From QHXW01 sp963847515 (lineage in GTDB: Bacteria; Acidobacteriota; Terriglobia; Bryobacterales; Bryobacteraceae), in NCBI GenBank assembly GCA_963847515.1, contig CAWKAA010000004.1, positions 371,455 to 435,454 on the forward strand: a stretch of 64,000 nt of DNA, written 5' to 3'. A program made the translations under genes and the position numbers. This document shows positions 37,620 through 49,100 of the stretch, piece after piece (the stretch's first letter is position 1; the number at the start of each line of letters is the position of its first letter). The notes under the pieces are model-generated. The model saw only the letters and a program-made list of their open reading frames with translations. It was not told where the DNA came from and ran no database searches.

Positions 37620-39195
37620 ATGGACCAGCACTTACTCAGCATCGTCTTGTTCACGCCGCTGGCCGGGCTTCGTGGTCCTGCTGCTGATTCCCGGCTCGCA
37701 GCAAGAACCTGATCAAGATCTGGGCCAACCTGGTTGGCTTCGCCGGGCTTCCTGATTTCGCTGCCGCTGGTCTCGCGCTTCGACAGAACGGCATGCCGGG
37801 CTTCCAGTTCGAGAGAGCGCGCCGACTGGATTCCCAGCACTGGGCGCGAAGTATCTGATCGGCATCGACGGCATCAGCCTGCTGCTGGTGATGCTCACCA
37901 CGCTGATGGGCTTCATCGCGATTCTCTCCTCCTGGAACGCCATCGAGGACCGCGTCAAGGAATACTACGCCATGTTCCTGCTGCTGCAGACGGGCATGAT
38001 CGGCGTATTCCTTTCGCTCGATTTCTTCCTGTTCTACGTGTTCTGGGAACTGGTGCTGGTGCCGATGTACTTCATCATCGGCGTGTGGGGCGGCCCGCGC
38101 AAGCTTTACGCGGCCATCAAGTTTTTCCTGTACACGCTGGCCGGCTCGGTGCTGATGCTGCTCGGCATCCTGACGCTGTACTTCCAGCATCACCAGCCAG
38201 TTCGGCACTCTACACCTTCGAGATCGCCGAGCTGATGAAGCTCGACCTGCCGCTGGGCCTGCAGCAGTGGGTCTTCTGGGCCTTCTTCCTCGGCTTCGCC
38301 ATCAAGGTGCCGATGTTCCCGTTCCACACCTGGCTGCCGGATGCGCACGTGGAGGCGCCTACCGCGGGCTCGGTGATTCTGGCCGGCGTGCTGCTGAAGA
38401 TGGGGACTTACGGATTCCTGCGCTTCTCCCTGCCGCTGCTGCCGAAAGCCTCGGTCGACCAGACCATCGTGCAGATTCTGGCCGTGCTTTCGATCATCGG
38501 CATCATCTACGGCGCGCTGGTCAGCCTGATGCAGCAGGATTGGAAGAAGCTGATCGCTTACTCCTCGGTAAGCCACCTGGGCTTCTGCACGCTGGGCATC
38601 TTCGCGCTGAATCCCAACGGCATCGCCGGCAGCGTGATCCAGCAGATCAATCACGGCATCTCGACCGGCATGCTCTTCTTGATTATCGGCGTCGATCTAC
38701 GAGCGCCGGCACACGCGCGAGATCTCCGAGTACGGCGGCTTGGCGCACGTCATGCCGAAGTACGCCGATCATCTTCGCCATCGCCATGCTCAGCTCGGCG
38801 GGCCTGCCGCTGCTCAACGGGTTCGTCGGCGAGTTCACCATCCTGCAGGGCGCGTTCGAAGCCAATCGCGCCTGGGCGGCCTTCGCGGTGACGGGCGTGA
38901 TCCTCGGCGCGGCCTACCTGCTGTGGCTCTATCAGCGCACCATGCTGGGCCAGGTGACCAACGGCAAGAACCTGCACCTGCCCGATCATGAGCTTCCGCG
39001 AGATGGCCGTTTTCGCTGCCGCTGATCGCCTGGGCAATCTGGATCGGCGTCTATCCCAAGCCGTATTTCGATTTGCTGCGAGAAGCCGGTGCAGCAGATC
39101 GTGGAGCGCGTGCGGCCCGGGCTACTTATCGGGCGGCCCGCAACGCGGCTCGCCGACAGCCCGACGGCCGAGCGCCGGCGGGAGGCGGCCAATGA
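37620..39195 (+). CDS. nuoM: NADH-quinone oxidoreductase subunit M, frameshifted
   Basis: About 520 residues. Recognisable blocks: Y-L-I-G-I-D-G-I-S-L-L-L-V-M-L-T-T, F-Y-V-F-W-E-L-V-L-V-P-M-Y-F (conserved Glu of helix 5), P-F-H-T-W-L-P-D-A-H-V-E-A-P-T-A-G-S-V-I-L-A, L-I-A-Y-S-S-V-S-H-L-G and the F-V-G-E-F-T-I-L region. Shifts are frequent before 37860 and after 38690. The stop TGA overlaps the nuoN ATG (ATGA) in the restored frame. It is an antiporter-like proton-pumping subunit. Confidence 0.9.
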
Positions 39196-40668
39196 GCCAG
39201 TTCTACACCGCCACCGATCATTTCGTCCTCGTCCGGCGATCATGCTGGCGCTGTTCGGCTGCGCAATTCTGCTGTTCGATTTCCTGATATTTCCCGATCC
39301 GCGACAGCGCAAATGGCTGCTGCTTTTCGTGGTGCTGGCCAGGGCTTCACGGGCTTCGGCTTGTGGCAAACAGCAGGCATTTCTCGCGGCCAACGGCATG
39401 ACCGAGCTGATCGCGCTTTCAGGGCTCCGTCACCATGGATCGGTTCGCGCTGTTCTTCAACTGGGTCTTCTGAGCTGGCGGCGCTCATCGTGGCCATCGT
39501 GTCGTACAAGTACCTGGAGATCGAAGGCGAGCACCACGGCGAATACTACGCGCTGATGCTGTTCGCCCAGTGCGGCATGTTTTTTCTGGCCACCGGCACG
39601 GACCTGGTCACGCTGTTCATCGGCCTGGAACTGATGGCGCTCTGCTTCTACGTGATGGTGGGCTTCCTGCGCAGCGACAAGCGCTCGAATGAGGCCGCCA
39701 TGAAGTATCTGCTGCTGGGCGCGTTTTCCAGCGGCTTTCTGGTGTACGGCTTCTCGGTGATGTACGGCATGGCCGGCTCCACCAAGCTGCGCTGACATCG
39801 CCGCCGCCATCAGCAGCGCGCGATCCGTGGGACCCGGTGGTCTTTCTGGCGATGGCCACCACCGCGGTGGGACTGCTGTTCAAGATTTCCGCCGTGCCGT
39901 TCCACATGTGGGCGCCGGACGCGTATGAAGGCGCGCCGACCACCATCACCGCGTATCTTTCGGTGGCTTCGAAAGCCGCTTCGTTCGCGTTTCTGCTGCG
40001 CATTTTCCTGGGGCCGCTGGCTTCGGCGCGCGCGTCGTGGGAGCCGCTGCTGGCCGTGGTCGCGGTCCTCACCATGACGGTCGGGAATCTCGCGGCCATC
40101 AGCCAGTCCAACATCAAGCGGCTGCTGGCATACAGCTCGATCTCGCACGCGGGTTACATGCTGCTGGGCCTGATTGCGGGCAACGAGACCGGCATCAAGG
40201 GCATCGCGGTCTACGTTCTGGTCTACACTTTCATGAACCTGGGCGCGTTCCTGGTGGTGGTGGCGCATGCGGCGCAAGAACATCATCGGCGAGGATCTGG
40301 ACGACATGGCCGGCCTGATGCACAAGAGCCCCGGCTACGCGGTGCTGATGCTGGTTTTCCTGCTTTCGCTGGCCGGGCATTCCGCCCACCGCCGGATTCC
40401 TGGGAAAGTACTACATCTTCCTGGCGCTGATCGAGACCCATCACTATGTGCTGGCGGTGATCGCGACGCTGTACGTGGCGGTGGCGATCTACTATTACTT
40501 CCGAGTGGTGCAAGATCATGTTCGTGGGCGAGCTGACCGAGAAGGCTCCGCTGGCGACGAGCTTGGGCCTGCGGCTCGCGTTGGGGATCACCGGCGTACT
40601 GACGCTCGGCGTCGGGGTTTATCCGGAGCCGTTCCTGCGGCTGGCGCAAAATTCGCTATCGAAATGAA
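39192..40668 (+). CDS. nuoN: NADH-quinone oxidoreductase subunit N, frameshifted
   Basis: About 488 residues. N-terminal M-S-Q-F-Y is followed by an L-A-L-F-G-C-A-I-L-L-F-D helix. The core has L-F-I-G-L-E-L-M-A-L-C-F-Y-V-M-V-G, E-A-A-M-K-Y-L-L-L-G-A-F-S-S-G, V-P-F-H-M-W-A-P-D-A-Y-E-G-A-P-T-T-I-T-A, S-N-I-K-R-L-L-A-Y-S-S-I-S-H-A-G-Y, and the end V-Y-P-E-P-F-L-R-L-A. Shifts cluster at 39200-39480 and 39790-39830, then at 40270, 40385 and 40510. Proton-pumping antiporter-like subunit. Confidence 0.9.
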
Positions 40669-40680
40669 AAGCCTAACCGT

Positions 40681-40740
40681 CGAGACGCAGAGACGCAGAG
40701 AAAATCGATTTCGTCTTCGCGCCTCCGCGCCTCTGCGGTA
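40681..40740. repeat. imperfect hairpin repeat between nuoN and nuoH
   Basis: GAGACGCAGAGACGCAGAGA and, about 20 bases later, CTCCGCGCCTCTGCGGT form an imperfect inverted repeat with short internal direct repeats of CGCAGAGA. Such sequences occur as dispersed intergenic repeats in GC-rich bacteria. Its place inside an operon could affect mRNA stability. Confidence 0.5.
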
Positions 40741-40746
40741 AATATT

Positions 40747-41921
40747 ATGAATACTGTCCTCCAGCATCCTCTGTTCATGCCTATTGCGGTCACCATCGTG
40801 ATCATCGCGGTGTTCCCGCTGGTGGCCGGATACATCGACGCTGGTCGAGCGCAAAGTACTGGCCGATTTTCAGGTGCGGCTTGGTCCCATGCGCGTGGGC
40901 CCGCACGGCTTGCTGCAGCCCATCGCCGATGCGCTCAAGCTGATGCTCAAGGAAGACATCATTCCCACCGATGCCGACCAAGCCATTTTCTGGTTCGCGC
41001 CTGTGATCTCCACTTTCACCGCGCTTACTGTCGTTTGCCGTGATCCCGTTCAGCAAGTATCTTTTCGTCGCGGATGTCAACGTCGGGCATCCTGGTGATC
41101 ATGGCGATGTCGGCGGTAGGAATTCTGGGAATCATCCTGGGCGGCTGGTCGTCGAACAGCCACTATCCGTTGCTCGGCGCGCTGCGCAGCGCGGCGCAAC
41201 TGGTGAGCTATGAAGTCGCGCTGTCGTTCGCGTTGCTTTCCGGCGCTGATGGTGGCCGGCACGCTCAGCATGCAGGGAATTGTGCAACGCGCAGCAGACG
41301 CGCGGCATCTGGTTCGTGTTCGCGAACTACGGGTTCATGCTCGTGCCGTTCGTGGTGTACCTTATTTCCGCCACTGCGGAAACCAATCGCGCGCCGTTCG
41401 ATCTTCCTGAGGCCGAGTCCGAACTCGTCGCCGGATTCCATACCGAATATAGCGGCTTTCGCTGGGCGCTTTATTTTCTCGCCGAGTATGCCAACATTTT
41501 CGTGGCGTGCAGCGTAGCGGTGACGCTGTTCTGGGGCGGCTGGCTGCGGCCCTTTCCAAATGTCCAGTGGCTGGCGCCGATCAACTTCGTACTGCCGTTC
41601 CTGCTGTTTGCGGGCTCAGGCGGCTCGACTTTCCTGCTGGTGAAAAAGCTGCGCGATCCCGTGCAGCAGAAAGTGCTGATCGCCGTGGCGCTGCTGCTCT
41701 TGGGAGCGGGCGCCTTGTTCCTGATTCCCCAGTTCAATAGCGCTGCCATCGGCGTATTCTGGTTCCTGTTCAAAGTAGCGCTGATCATTTATCTGCTTAT
41801 CTGGTTCCGCGGTACCTTCCCGCGCTTCCGTTACGACCAGCTCATGAATATCGGATGGAAATACATGATCCCGATCGGCATGGGCGCGTTGATGGTGAAT
41901 GCGCTGCTGGGAATGGTGTGA
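40747..41921 (+). CDS. nuoH: NADH-quinone oxidoreductase subunit H, frameshifted in first half
   Basis: About 388 residues. After restoring several extra bases between 40840 and 41290: E-R-K-V-L-A-D-F-Q-V-R-L-G-P-M-R-V-G-P-H-G-L-L-Q-P-I-A-D (quinone-site loop), then A-Q-L-V-S-Y-E-V-A, and from 41280 an intact frame with T-A-E-T-N-R-A-P-F-D-L-P-E-A-E-S-E-L-V-A-G-F-H-T-E-Y. NuoH joins the membrane and peripheral arms. It is last in this operon, whereas in most bacteria it lies between nuoG and nuoI. Confidence 0.9.
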
Positions 41922-42814
41922 TGGGGCGCAGACTAGCGTCCGTGGCTGATGTGGGGCGTGTGTTTCTCGCGGCAGCGATGTGCCCCACTGTCCCAGAGTT
42001 TGGAGCGACTGCGACGCCACCTAGCACCGCCCGGGGGGAACTGATTCCGGCCGAGGCGCTACTGGTGGCTATCGCGCGTGATCCTTCCGCCGCGGCGCAG
42101 CTCGTCCTCAGCACGTGGATCGCGCTCGCTTGAATCACTTGTTCAGCCGCCGCCGTAGCGCGCGACTCGGCTGCCATACCGCTAACCTGGATTCGCTTCC
42201 CCGGGTAGGTGTCCAATCCCTTCCCGCGCAATTCGACCGGGACACCCGATACTTCATAGCGCATAACAAACGATTTCCCAAGTTTCGAAACGCAGCCGGT
42301 CACCAGAGATCCGCCGCTTGAATCCAGCCGAAGGTCTACCGGGCGTCCGTGGCTTACACGTGCGACCATCCTATCCTGCGCATTCCTTACCTGTGCTTCG
42401 CCATTTAGCGCTCCGACCTGGACGGCGCCGGAATCCTGTATGCCGACGACGGCCCGAGATTCGGGCGAGGCCAGGGCGACACGCAATGTCCTGGCTTCGA
42501 TTCTGAATGCTGATCCGGCGTCGAGTTGCGCGCGGCCCTTCCGCAGAAGCAGGTGATTCTGGAATACGTCCACACGCGTGGACACGTCGAGCCACACGCT
42601 TGTCCCGGAGGTAAGCCGCAGCTTGGCCGGAACCTCTTCAGTCTCGATGACGCTGCCTTCGAAGATCGTCGCGTGGTTTGAGACTCCGGCACTGTCGACC
42701 CCACAACCGCCCGTCAGCGGTCACCGTGCCAATGTAACGCGGCGCCGCGGTCATGGTGCCGGTCATCATCAAGATCGCGATGCATACTTGCTTCAACAGA
42801 GCGCTCTCCGCCAT
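41842..42814 (-). CDS. secreted FecR/DUF5818-like protein, one frameshift
   Basis: About 320 residues from ATG 42814. A signal peptide (L-L-K-Q-V-C-I-A-I-L-M-M-T-G-T-M-T-A-A) is joined by removing one base near 42698 to S-N-H-A-T-I-F-E-G-S-V-I-E-T, a FecR-like beta region, and then L-V-T-G-C-V-S-K with V-P-V-E-L-R-G-K-G-L-D, resembling DUF5818-type domains of Solibacter-like genomes. The far C-terminus is low-complexity and overlaps the convergent nuoH end, so the stop is uncertain. The function is unknown. Confidence 0.6.
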
Positions 42815-42846
42815 CCGACTGCAGCACATCCGCCCACAAGCTGCCA

Positions 42847-44364
42847 GTGGTCCGTATATGCCATGTGGGCTACTTGGCAATACCGTGCGAAGATGTCTTC
42901 TTGGATTCGACCGCCGAACCACCCGCCGTCCAATCGCCACACGTAAATGCCCCGTCGCTACGACGCCGGTTACTGAGCGGCGCGGGACTTACGGCGCTCT
43001 ATCTGGCGATTGAGTTTTGGCTGCCACGGCCGCAATCCGTTCAACCCGCGGGCTGGCGGCTGCTCGGAATCTTCGTGGCCACAATCGGCGCGCTGATGTT
43101 GCAGCCGATACCCGGCGGGGCGTCCGTCCTGATCGCCATAATCCTCGCTTCTCTTTTCGGAGGCCTCACACTTCAGCACGCGCTCGGGGGCTATGGTGAC
43201 CCCACGGTTTGGCTGGTGATGGCGGCGTTCTTCATTTCCGCTGCGCTCATTAAGACCGGTCTGGCGCGGCGCATCGCCCTGATCTTCATTCGCGCCGTGG
43301 GACAAACGTCGCTGGGCGTATGTTACGCGCTCTCGGCGACGGACATGGTGCTCGCGTCCATCATTCCGTCGAATGGCGCACGGTCAGGCGGAGTGGTGCT
43401 GCCCATCCTCCGCTCCGTGGCGGAATTGTATGGTTCGTCCCCGGGACCAACCGCGGCGCTCATCGGCTCGTTTCTGATGACCGGAGTCTATCAAAGCATT
43501 TGTGTAACGGCGGCCATGTTCTTCACCGGTCAAGCGAGCAATCCGCTGGCCGCGCAAATGGCGGGCGAGCTATTTCATTATCCAGTCACCTGGGCGCTCT
43601 GGTTTGCCGCCGGAATTGTGCCGGGGCTGTGCTCCATGCTGGTGGCGCCGCTGATTGTCTTTCGTATGTACCCGCCGGAAATTCGCCGGACGCCGGAAGC
43701 TGCAGCCTTCGCCCGCGGCGAGCTCGACCGCATGGGGCCCATGGGGGGCGGGGAGCGGATCGTGTCCGTGATCTTCGTCTCAGTCTGCGGGCTTTGGATT
43801 ACAACTCCGTTCCATCACCTCGACATCACACTCACAGCCTTGTTGGGCTCCGCGGCACTGCTTCTGACCGGCGTTCTCACCTGGAATGATGTGGTGAGCG
43901 AGCGTGCGGCATGGGATATTTTCATCTGGTACGGAGGATTGCTACAGCTTGGCAAATCGCTGAACGACGCCGGAGTGACGCGCGAGTTCGCGAAAGTAGT
44001 GGGCGCATGGTTCGGAGGAACAGGATGGATGGTGCCGCTCGGCGTAGCGCTTCTCGTCTACTTCTACGTGCACTATGCCTTTGCCAGCATCACGGCTCAC
44101 ATGCTGGCTATGTTCCCGCCGTTCGCCGCCGTCCTGCTAGCCCGTGGCGCACCAGTGGGCCTGGTGATCTTCAGTTTCGCGTGCTTCGCCAATCTGGCGG
44201 CCGGGCTGACAAACTACGGCACCACGCCATCGCCCATGTTTTTCGCCCACGGATATGTCTCGTTCGAACGATGGTGGAAAGTAGGGTTTGTGGTGTCGCT
44301 CGCGAACCTGACGATCTGGTCGACAATGGGTTTCGCTTGGTGGAAGCTGATCGGAATCTGGTGA
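42847..44364 (+). CDS. DASS/SLC13-family anion:sodium symporter
   Basis: Up to 505 residues with about 12 membrane helices. The family signatures S-N-G-A-R-S-G-G and, late in the protein, an S-I-T-A-H-M-L-A-M and L-T-N-Y-G-T-T-P-S-P pair are present, as in CitT/YflS-like divalent anion transporters. It should import di- or tricarboxylates with Na+ or by exchange. The start is uncertain: GTG 42847 gives the longest reading, but later GTG/TTG codons closer to the first helix (L-T-A-L-Y-L-A-I-E-F-W) are possible. Confidence 0.85.
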   Translation: MVRICHVGYLAIPCEDVFLDSTAEPPAVQSPHVNAPSLRRRLLSGAGLTALYLAIEFWLPRPQSVQPAGWRLLGIFVATIGALMLQPIPGGASVLIAIILASLFGGLTLQHALGGYGDPTVWLVMAAFFISAALIKTGLARRIALIFIRAVGQTSLGVCYALSATDMVLASIIPSNGARSGGVVLPILRSVAELYGSSPGPTAALIGSFLMTGVYQSICVTAAMFFTGQASNPLAAQMAGELFHYPVTWALWFAAGIVPGLCSMLVAPLIVFRMYPPEIRRTPEAAAFARGELDRMGPMGGGERIVSVIFVSVCGLWITTPFHHLDITLTALLGSAALLLTGVLTWNDVVSERAAWDIFIWYGGLLQLGKSLNDAGVTREFAKVVGAWFGGTGWMVPLGVALLVYFYVHYAFASITAHMLAMFPPFAAVLLARGAPVGLVIFSFACFANLAAGLTNYGTTPSPMFFAHGYVSFERWWKVGFVVSLANLTIWSTMGFAWWKLIGIW

Positions 44365-44379
44365 TGCTACCGTAGGAAA

Positions 44380-44988
44380 GTGATCAAAACTGTCATTTTC
44401 GACCTAGGCAAGGTCATCATCCCGTTCGATTTCAAGCGCGGCTATCAGCGTCTGGAAAAATTATGCAAATATCCGGCCGCCGAGATTCCTCTGCGGATCG
44501 GCTCGACAGACCTGGTGAAGCGCTTCGAAACCGGGCTGCTGGAGCCCAAGGATTTCGTGACGCAATTTTCATCCATCCTGGACCTGAACATCGGTTACGA
44601 CCAGTTCTGCGAGATCTGGAGTTCCGTCTTCCTGCCCGATCCGCTGATTCCAGAGAGCATGCTCGAAGGCATCAGCCGGCGCTACCGGCTGCTTCTGCTT
44701 TCCAACACCAATGCGATTCATTTCCAGATGATCGAACAAACCTATCCGTTAATGCGCCACTTTCACGACAGGATTCTTTCGTATCGCGTGCGCGCCATGA
44801 AACCATCACCCGCGATTTACCGCGAAGCCATAGCGCATGCCGGCTGCCGTCCGGACGAGTGCTTTTACACCGATGACATCCTGGACTACGTAGAGGGCGG
44901 CAAACGAGAGGGCATGGACGCCGTCCAGTTTGAATCCAGCGCGCAGATCCAGCGGGAACTCGCGGCGCGCGGAGTGCACTGGGAGTGA
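44380..44988 (+). CDS. HAD-superfamily phosphatase (YihX-like)
   Basis: 202 residues. Motif I is V-I-F-D-L-G-K-V-I (Asp nucleophile, Gly in place of the second Asp, as in the YihX subgroup), motif II L-L-S-N-T-N, motif III the K in M-K-P-S-P-A-I-Y, motif IV F-Y-T-D-D. It probably dephosphorylates a sugar phosphate such as glucose-1-phosphate. The GTG start at 44380 follows the symporter by 15 bases, so the two may be co-transcribed. Confidence 0.85.
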   Translation: MIKTVIFDLGKVIIPFDFKRGYQRLEKLCKYPAAEIPLRIGSTDLVKRFETGLLEPKDFVTQFSSILDLNIGYDQFCEIWSSVFLPDPLIPESMLEGISRRYRLLLLSNTNAIHFQMIEQTYPLMRHFHDRILSYRVRAMKPSPAIYREAIAHAGCRPDECFYTDDILDYVEGGKREGMDAVQFESSAQIQRELAARGVHWE

Positions 44989-45029
44989 AGGAACCCGCGG
45001 CTGTGATGTAATGGCCGTATAACCGGTTC

Positions 45030-45696
45030 ATGCTCGAGATCAATCGTCTTTACAAGAGTTACCCCACGCCGCGCGGGCAATTGGAAGTGCTTTCGGATGT
45101 CTCGCTCTCGCTCTCGCGCGGTGACGCGGCCTCCGTCATGGGGCCCTCGGGAAGCGGCAAGAGCACGCTGCTCTATATCCTGGGCGCACTCGAGCCCGCC
45201 CACTTCGGGCACGGTCACGCTCGATGGCCGCAATCCTTTCGCGCTGCCGGAAAAGCAACTGGCCGCGTTCCGCAACAAGCAGGTCGGCTTCGTTTTTCAG
45301 GATCACTGCCTGCTGCCGCAATGTTCAGTACTGGAGAATGTCCTGGTGCCGACGCTGGTGGCGGAGTCGCAAAACGGCGCTCGGGATCGCGCGCGGGCGC
45401 TTCTGGAGCAGGTTGGCCTGAAAGAGCGGCTGGGCCATCTGCCGGGCGAACTTTCCGGCGGCGAGCAGCAGCGCGTGGCAATTGCTCGAGCGTTGATTCG
45501 CGAACCGGTCCTTTTGCTTTGCGATGAGCCCACCGGCAATCTGGATCGCGCCTCCGCCGAAGTTGTAGCTTCTATGCTGCTGGATCTGCAGCGCAGCCGG
45601 CGGAATGTCCTCATCGTAGTCACTCACAATCCCGATCTGGCGGCGAAATTCCCCGTTCGTCTGGAAGTCGCCGGCAAAAATCTTAAGAAAGTATGA
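45030..45696 (+). CDS. LolD/MacB-type ABC transporter ATP-binding protein, one frameshift
   Basis: About 221 residues. Walker A G-P-S-G-S-G-K-S-T-L-L, Q-loop V-F-Q-D-H-C-L-L-P, signature L-S-G-G-E-Q-Q-R-V-A-I-A-R-A-L and Walker B L-L-L-C-D-E-P-T-G-N-L-D are all intact. One extra base near 45199 (in E-P-P-T-S-G-T-V) breaks the frame. The stop overlaps the next start (ATGA). It powers the 1074-residue permease encoded two genes downstream. Confidence 0.9.
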
Positions 45697-46103
45697 ACAT
45701 CACCGGAGTTTTGGAAACCAGCATTTACGTTGACGACGTTCCACGATCGGCCGAGTTCTACCGCCGGATTTTCGGTTTCGAGCAGCTCGAAGGCGACTCC
45801 CGGTTTTGTGCGCTCAGTGTTGCCGGACGCCAGGTTTTCCTCATCTTCAAGAAGGGAGGCACGCTGCAACCTATGCCACTGCCTGGCGGCGTGCTTCCGC
45901 CGCACGATGGTTCGGGACAAACGCATTTTGCATTTTCCGTGCATGCGGCAGACCTGGCGGCTTGGGAAGAGCGCCTGTCCCAAAACGCCATCGCCATTGA
46001 GAGCCGCATCTCTTGGCCACGCGGCGGACACAGCATTTACTTCCGCGATCCCGATGGTCACCTGGTGGAACTCATCACTCCCGGTTGCTGGACCATTTAT
46101 TAG
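45693..46103 (+). CDS. VOC-family (glyoxalase-fold) protein
   Basis: 136 residues with L-E-T-S-I-Y-V-D-D-V-P-R-S-A-E-F-Y-R-R-I-F-G-F at the start and I-Y-F-R-D-P-D-G-H-L-V-E-L at the end, the metal-binding ends of a VOC unit (fosfomycin-resistance/glyoxalase type). It lies inside the ABC operon, overlapping the ATPase stop and adjoining the permease start. The reason for that placement is not known; a detoxification role next to an exporter is a guess. Confidence 0.87.
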   Translation: MNITGVLETSIYVDDVPRSAEFYRRIFGFEQLEGDSRFCALSVAGRQVFLIFKKGGTLQPMPLPGGVLPPHDGSGQTHFAFSVHAADLAAWEERLSQNAIAIESRISWPRGGHSIYFRDPDGHLVELITPGCWTIY

Positions 46104-49100
46104 ATGCGAATCGCCACGCTCATCCGCCGCAATCTGGCTTACTATTGGCGGACGAATGTCGCTGTGGTCCTGGGCGTCGCAACAGCCGTAGCGGTGCTGG
46201 CCGGAGCGCTGGTCGTGGGCGACTCCGTGCGCTCGAGCCTGCGCGATCTTGTGCTCAACCGGCTGGGTAAGACCGATGCTGTCATCTCCTCCGCCAGTTT
46301 CTTTTGTGAAAACCTGTCGGACGATTTGGCCCGAGGCCAGCCGTGGTCTTCCACGCCGCTCATTGCCTTTGAGGGTTTGGTCACACATGAATCGAGCGGG
46401 CGCCGGGCATCGGGCGTCCAGGTGTACGGAGTCGACGAGCGGTTCTGGCGATTTCAGGGCATTCCGGCTCCGGAGCTGCCAGCAATGAGCGCGCCGCTTT
46501 CGGACGAACTCGGCAGCCGGCCAGGCGACACGGTGCTGCTGCGCGTCCAAAAGCCTTCGGCGATTCCGATCGAATCGCTTTTTGGGCGTAAGGAAGACGT
46601 GGGCCGCACCTTGCGCTTCACGGCTCGCGAGCCGCTGGCGGCTTCTGCACTCGGCGAATTTTCGCTCCGCCCGCAGCAGGGCCCAGTTCGCGCGATTTTC
46701 GTTCCGTTGGGGAGGTTGGCGCGAGACCTCGGCCAGCCGGCCAGAGCGAATACGATTCTCGTGGCGGGTGAAAGCGCGGCTGCGCCGGTCGAAACGCGGC
46801 TGCGCGAGCGCTTCACGCTCGAAGATCTTGGCTTAACGCTGCGAACGCCCGACCCAAGGCGCGGAGTTTCGCTCGAATCGTCCGGGGGAATCTTAGGCGA
46901 CACGGTTGCCGATGCGGCGATCGCCACAGCGCGAAAGCTCGGCGTGCGTACGGAACCGATCTACACATACCTGGCAAACACCATCCGCGTGGGTTCACGC
47001 GAGATCCCCTATTCACTCGTCACAGCTGATGACGAATTCTTTCGAACTGCCTATCGCTCCGGCATTCTGCTGAATGACTGGGCGGCTAAGGAGATCGGCG
47101 CGCGCGCCGGTGATAACGTTACGCTCGAATACTACGTGTGGAAAAACGATGGCCGCCTCGAGACCGAGTCCGCCCAGTTTCGGCTGGCGGCAATTCTGCC
47201 GCTTACCGGTCCGGCTGGCGATCGCGATCTTGCGCCGGATTATCCGGGCATTAGCAATACGAACAGCCTGCGTGACTGGGATCCGCCGTTCCCGATCGAT
47301 CTCCGCCGCGTGCGGCCGCGCGATGACGACTATTGGAAGAAATACCGGACCACACCCAAAGCTTTCCTGCCGCTTTCCGTCGGGCAGAAATTGTGGGGCT
47401 CGCGGTTCGGGAAGCTGACATCCATTCGTGTGCATGCCGCAGGGGATGAATTTGCAGCCCAGCTTAGAACGGCGCTCGACCCGGTGGCCGCAGGCTTCAC
47501 CGTGTTTCCGGTTCGCGCCCAGGCCCTGGCGGCGTCTGAGGGTTCCACCGACTTCGGCGAGTACTTCGTCTATTTCAGCTTCTTCCTGATGGCCGCTGCC
47601 CTGCTGCTGGCAGCATTGTTTTTCCGCCTGGGTATCGAGCAGCGCTTGCGCGAGATCGGCGCTTTCCGCGCCATGGGATTTTCAAACGCGGCGATCCGCA
47701 ACCTTTTTCTCATGGAAGGAACTGTGCTCGCGCTGGCTGGGTGCGTCGTGGGAATTGCTGGCGCGGCCGGTTACGGCGCGCTGATGGTGTTTGGTTTACG
47801 GACTCGTTGGTCCGGAGCCGTGGGGACGAAACTGCTTTCCCTCCACGTCGCGCCGTCGGCGTTGGCCATGGGCGCCGGCGCAGGGTTCCTAACCGCGCTG
47901 CTGTGCATTTGGTGGACCCTGCGCGGGCTGCGGAAGATTACCCCGCGAGGGCTCATCACGGCGCGGCGCCTTGAAACACGAACACCCGCTTGGCTGGGCC
48001 TGGCGTCGATAGTAGCCGCTGTGGGGCTGCTTGTCTCGGCACGCTGGATCGGCGCGGCAGGAAGTTTCTTTGGCGGCGGCACGCTGTTGCTCGCCGCGGC
48101 GCTGTTTGAAGGGCGAGCCTGGCTCGGACGGCGCGGCGGTGCAACACTCCGCAGCGTTCTCGCGTTGGGCTTCCGGAACACGGCATGGCGGCCGGGCCGG
48201 AGCATTCTGTGTACCGCTCTCATCGCCGCCGCCACTTTCCTCATCATCTCCGTGGACGCGTTTCGCCGCGAAGAGCGGCCGGCGCTCGATCCAAAGTCCG
48301 GTACCGGTGGATTCGCGCTCATGGCGGAATCGCTGTTGCCCCTGATTCACGATCCTAATACCGGGCCGGGAAGGGAAGCGCTGAACCTGAATACACCCGC
48401 GCTGCGGGATGTGCGTTTGACGCGATTTCGGCTGCGGCCTGGAGATGACGCCAGTTGTCTCAATCTCTATCAGCCGCGCTCGCCGCGCATCCTTGCGCCC
48501 AGTGGCGATTTCCTTTCGCGCGGCCGTTTCGCGTTCGAGGACTCATTGGCGCAGACTTCCGAACAGAAGGAAAATCCCTGGCTGCTGCTCGAATCGCCGC
48601 TGAGCGACGGTGCTATCCCGGCGATTACCGACGCCAACTCGATGACGTATGTGCTGCACCGCAAGCTGGGTGAGGACATCATCCTCGATCCGTCGGGTGG
48701 CCGCCCAATCCATCTGCGCCTGATGGCGGCGCTCTCCGACAGTATTTTCCAGGGCGAGCTGCTGATCTCCGAGAATAATTTCCTACGGCTTTTTCCGGGC
48801 ATCCCGGGTTACCGGTTCTTCCTGATTGAAGCCGCGTCTGCCAGAGCCGCGGGCGTTACAGCGGCGCTTGAGACATCGCTTTCCGATTACGGGTTTGACG
48901 TCACCTCGACCGCGGATCGCCTGGCCGCCTACCATCGCGTCGAGAACACTTACATTTCCACGTTTCAAACGCTCGGCGCTTTAGGTTTGGTGCTGGGCAC
49001 CGTTGGGCTGGCGGCAGTTCTCGCCCGCAACGTTCTGGAACGCCGTCGAGAGCTGGCCTTGCTGGCAGCGGTTGGTTACCGCCGCGCCATTCTGGCGGTG

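Noticed and set aside
40681..40740. A CRISPR-like or rho-independent terminator element between nuoN and nuoH
   Set aside because: Repeat units are too short and few for CRISPR, and there is no T-run; it also lies inside an operon.
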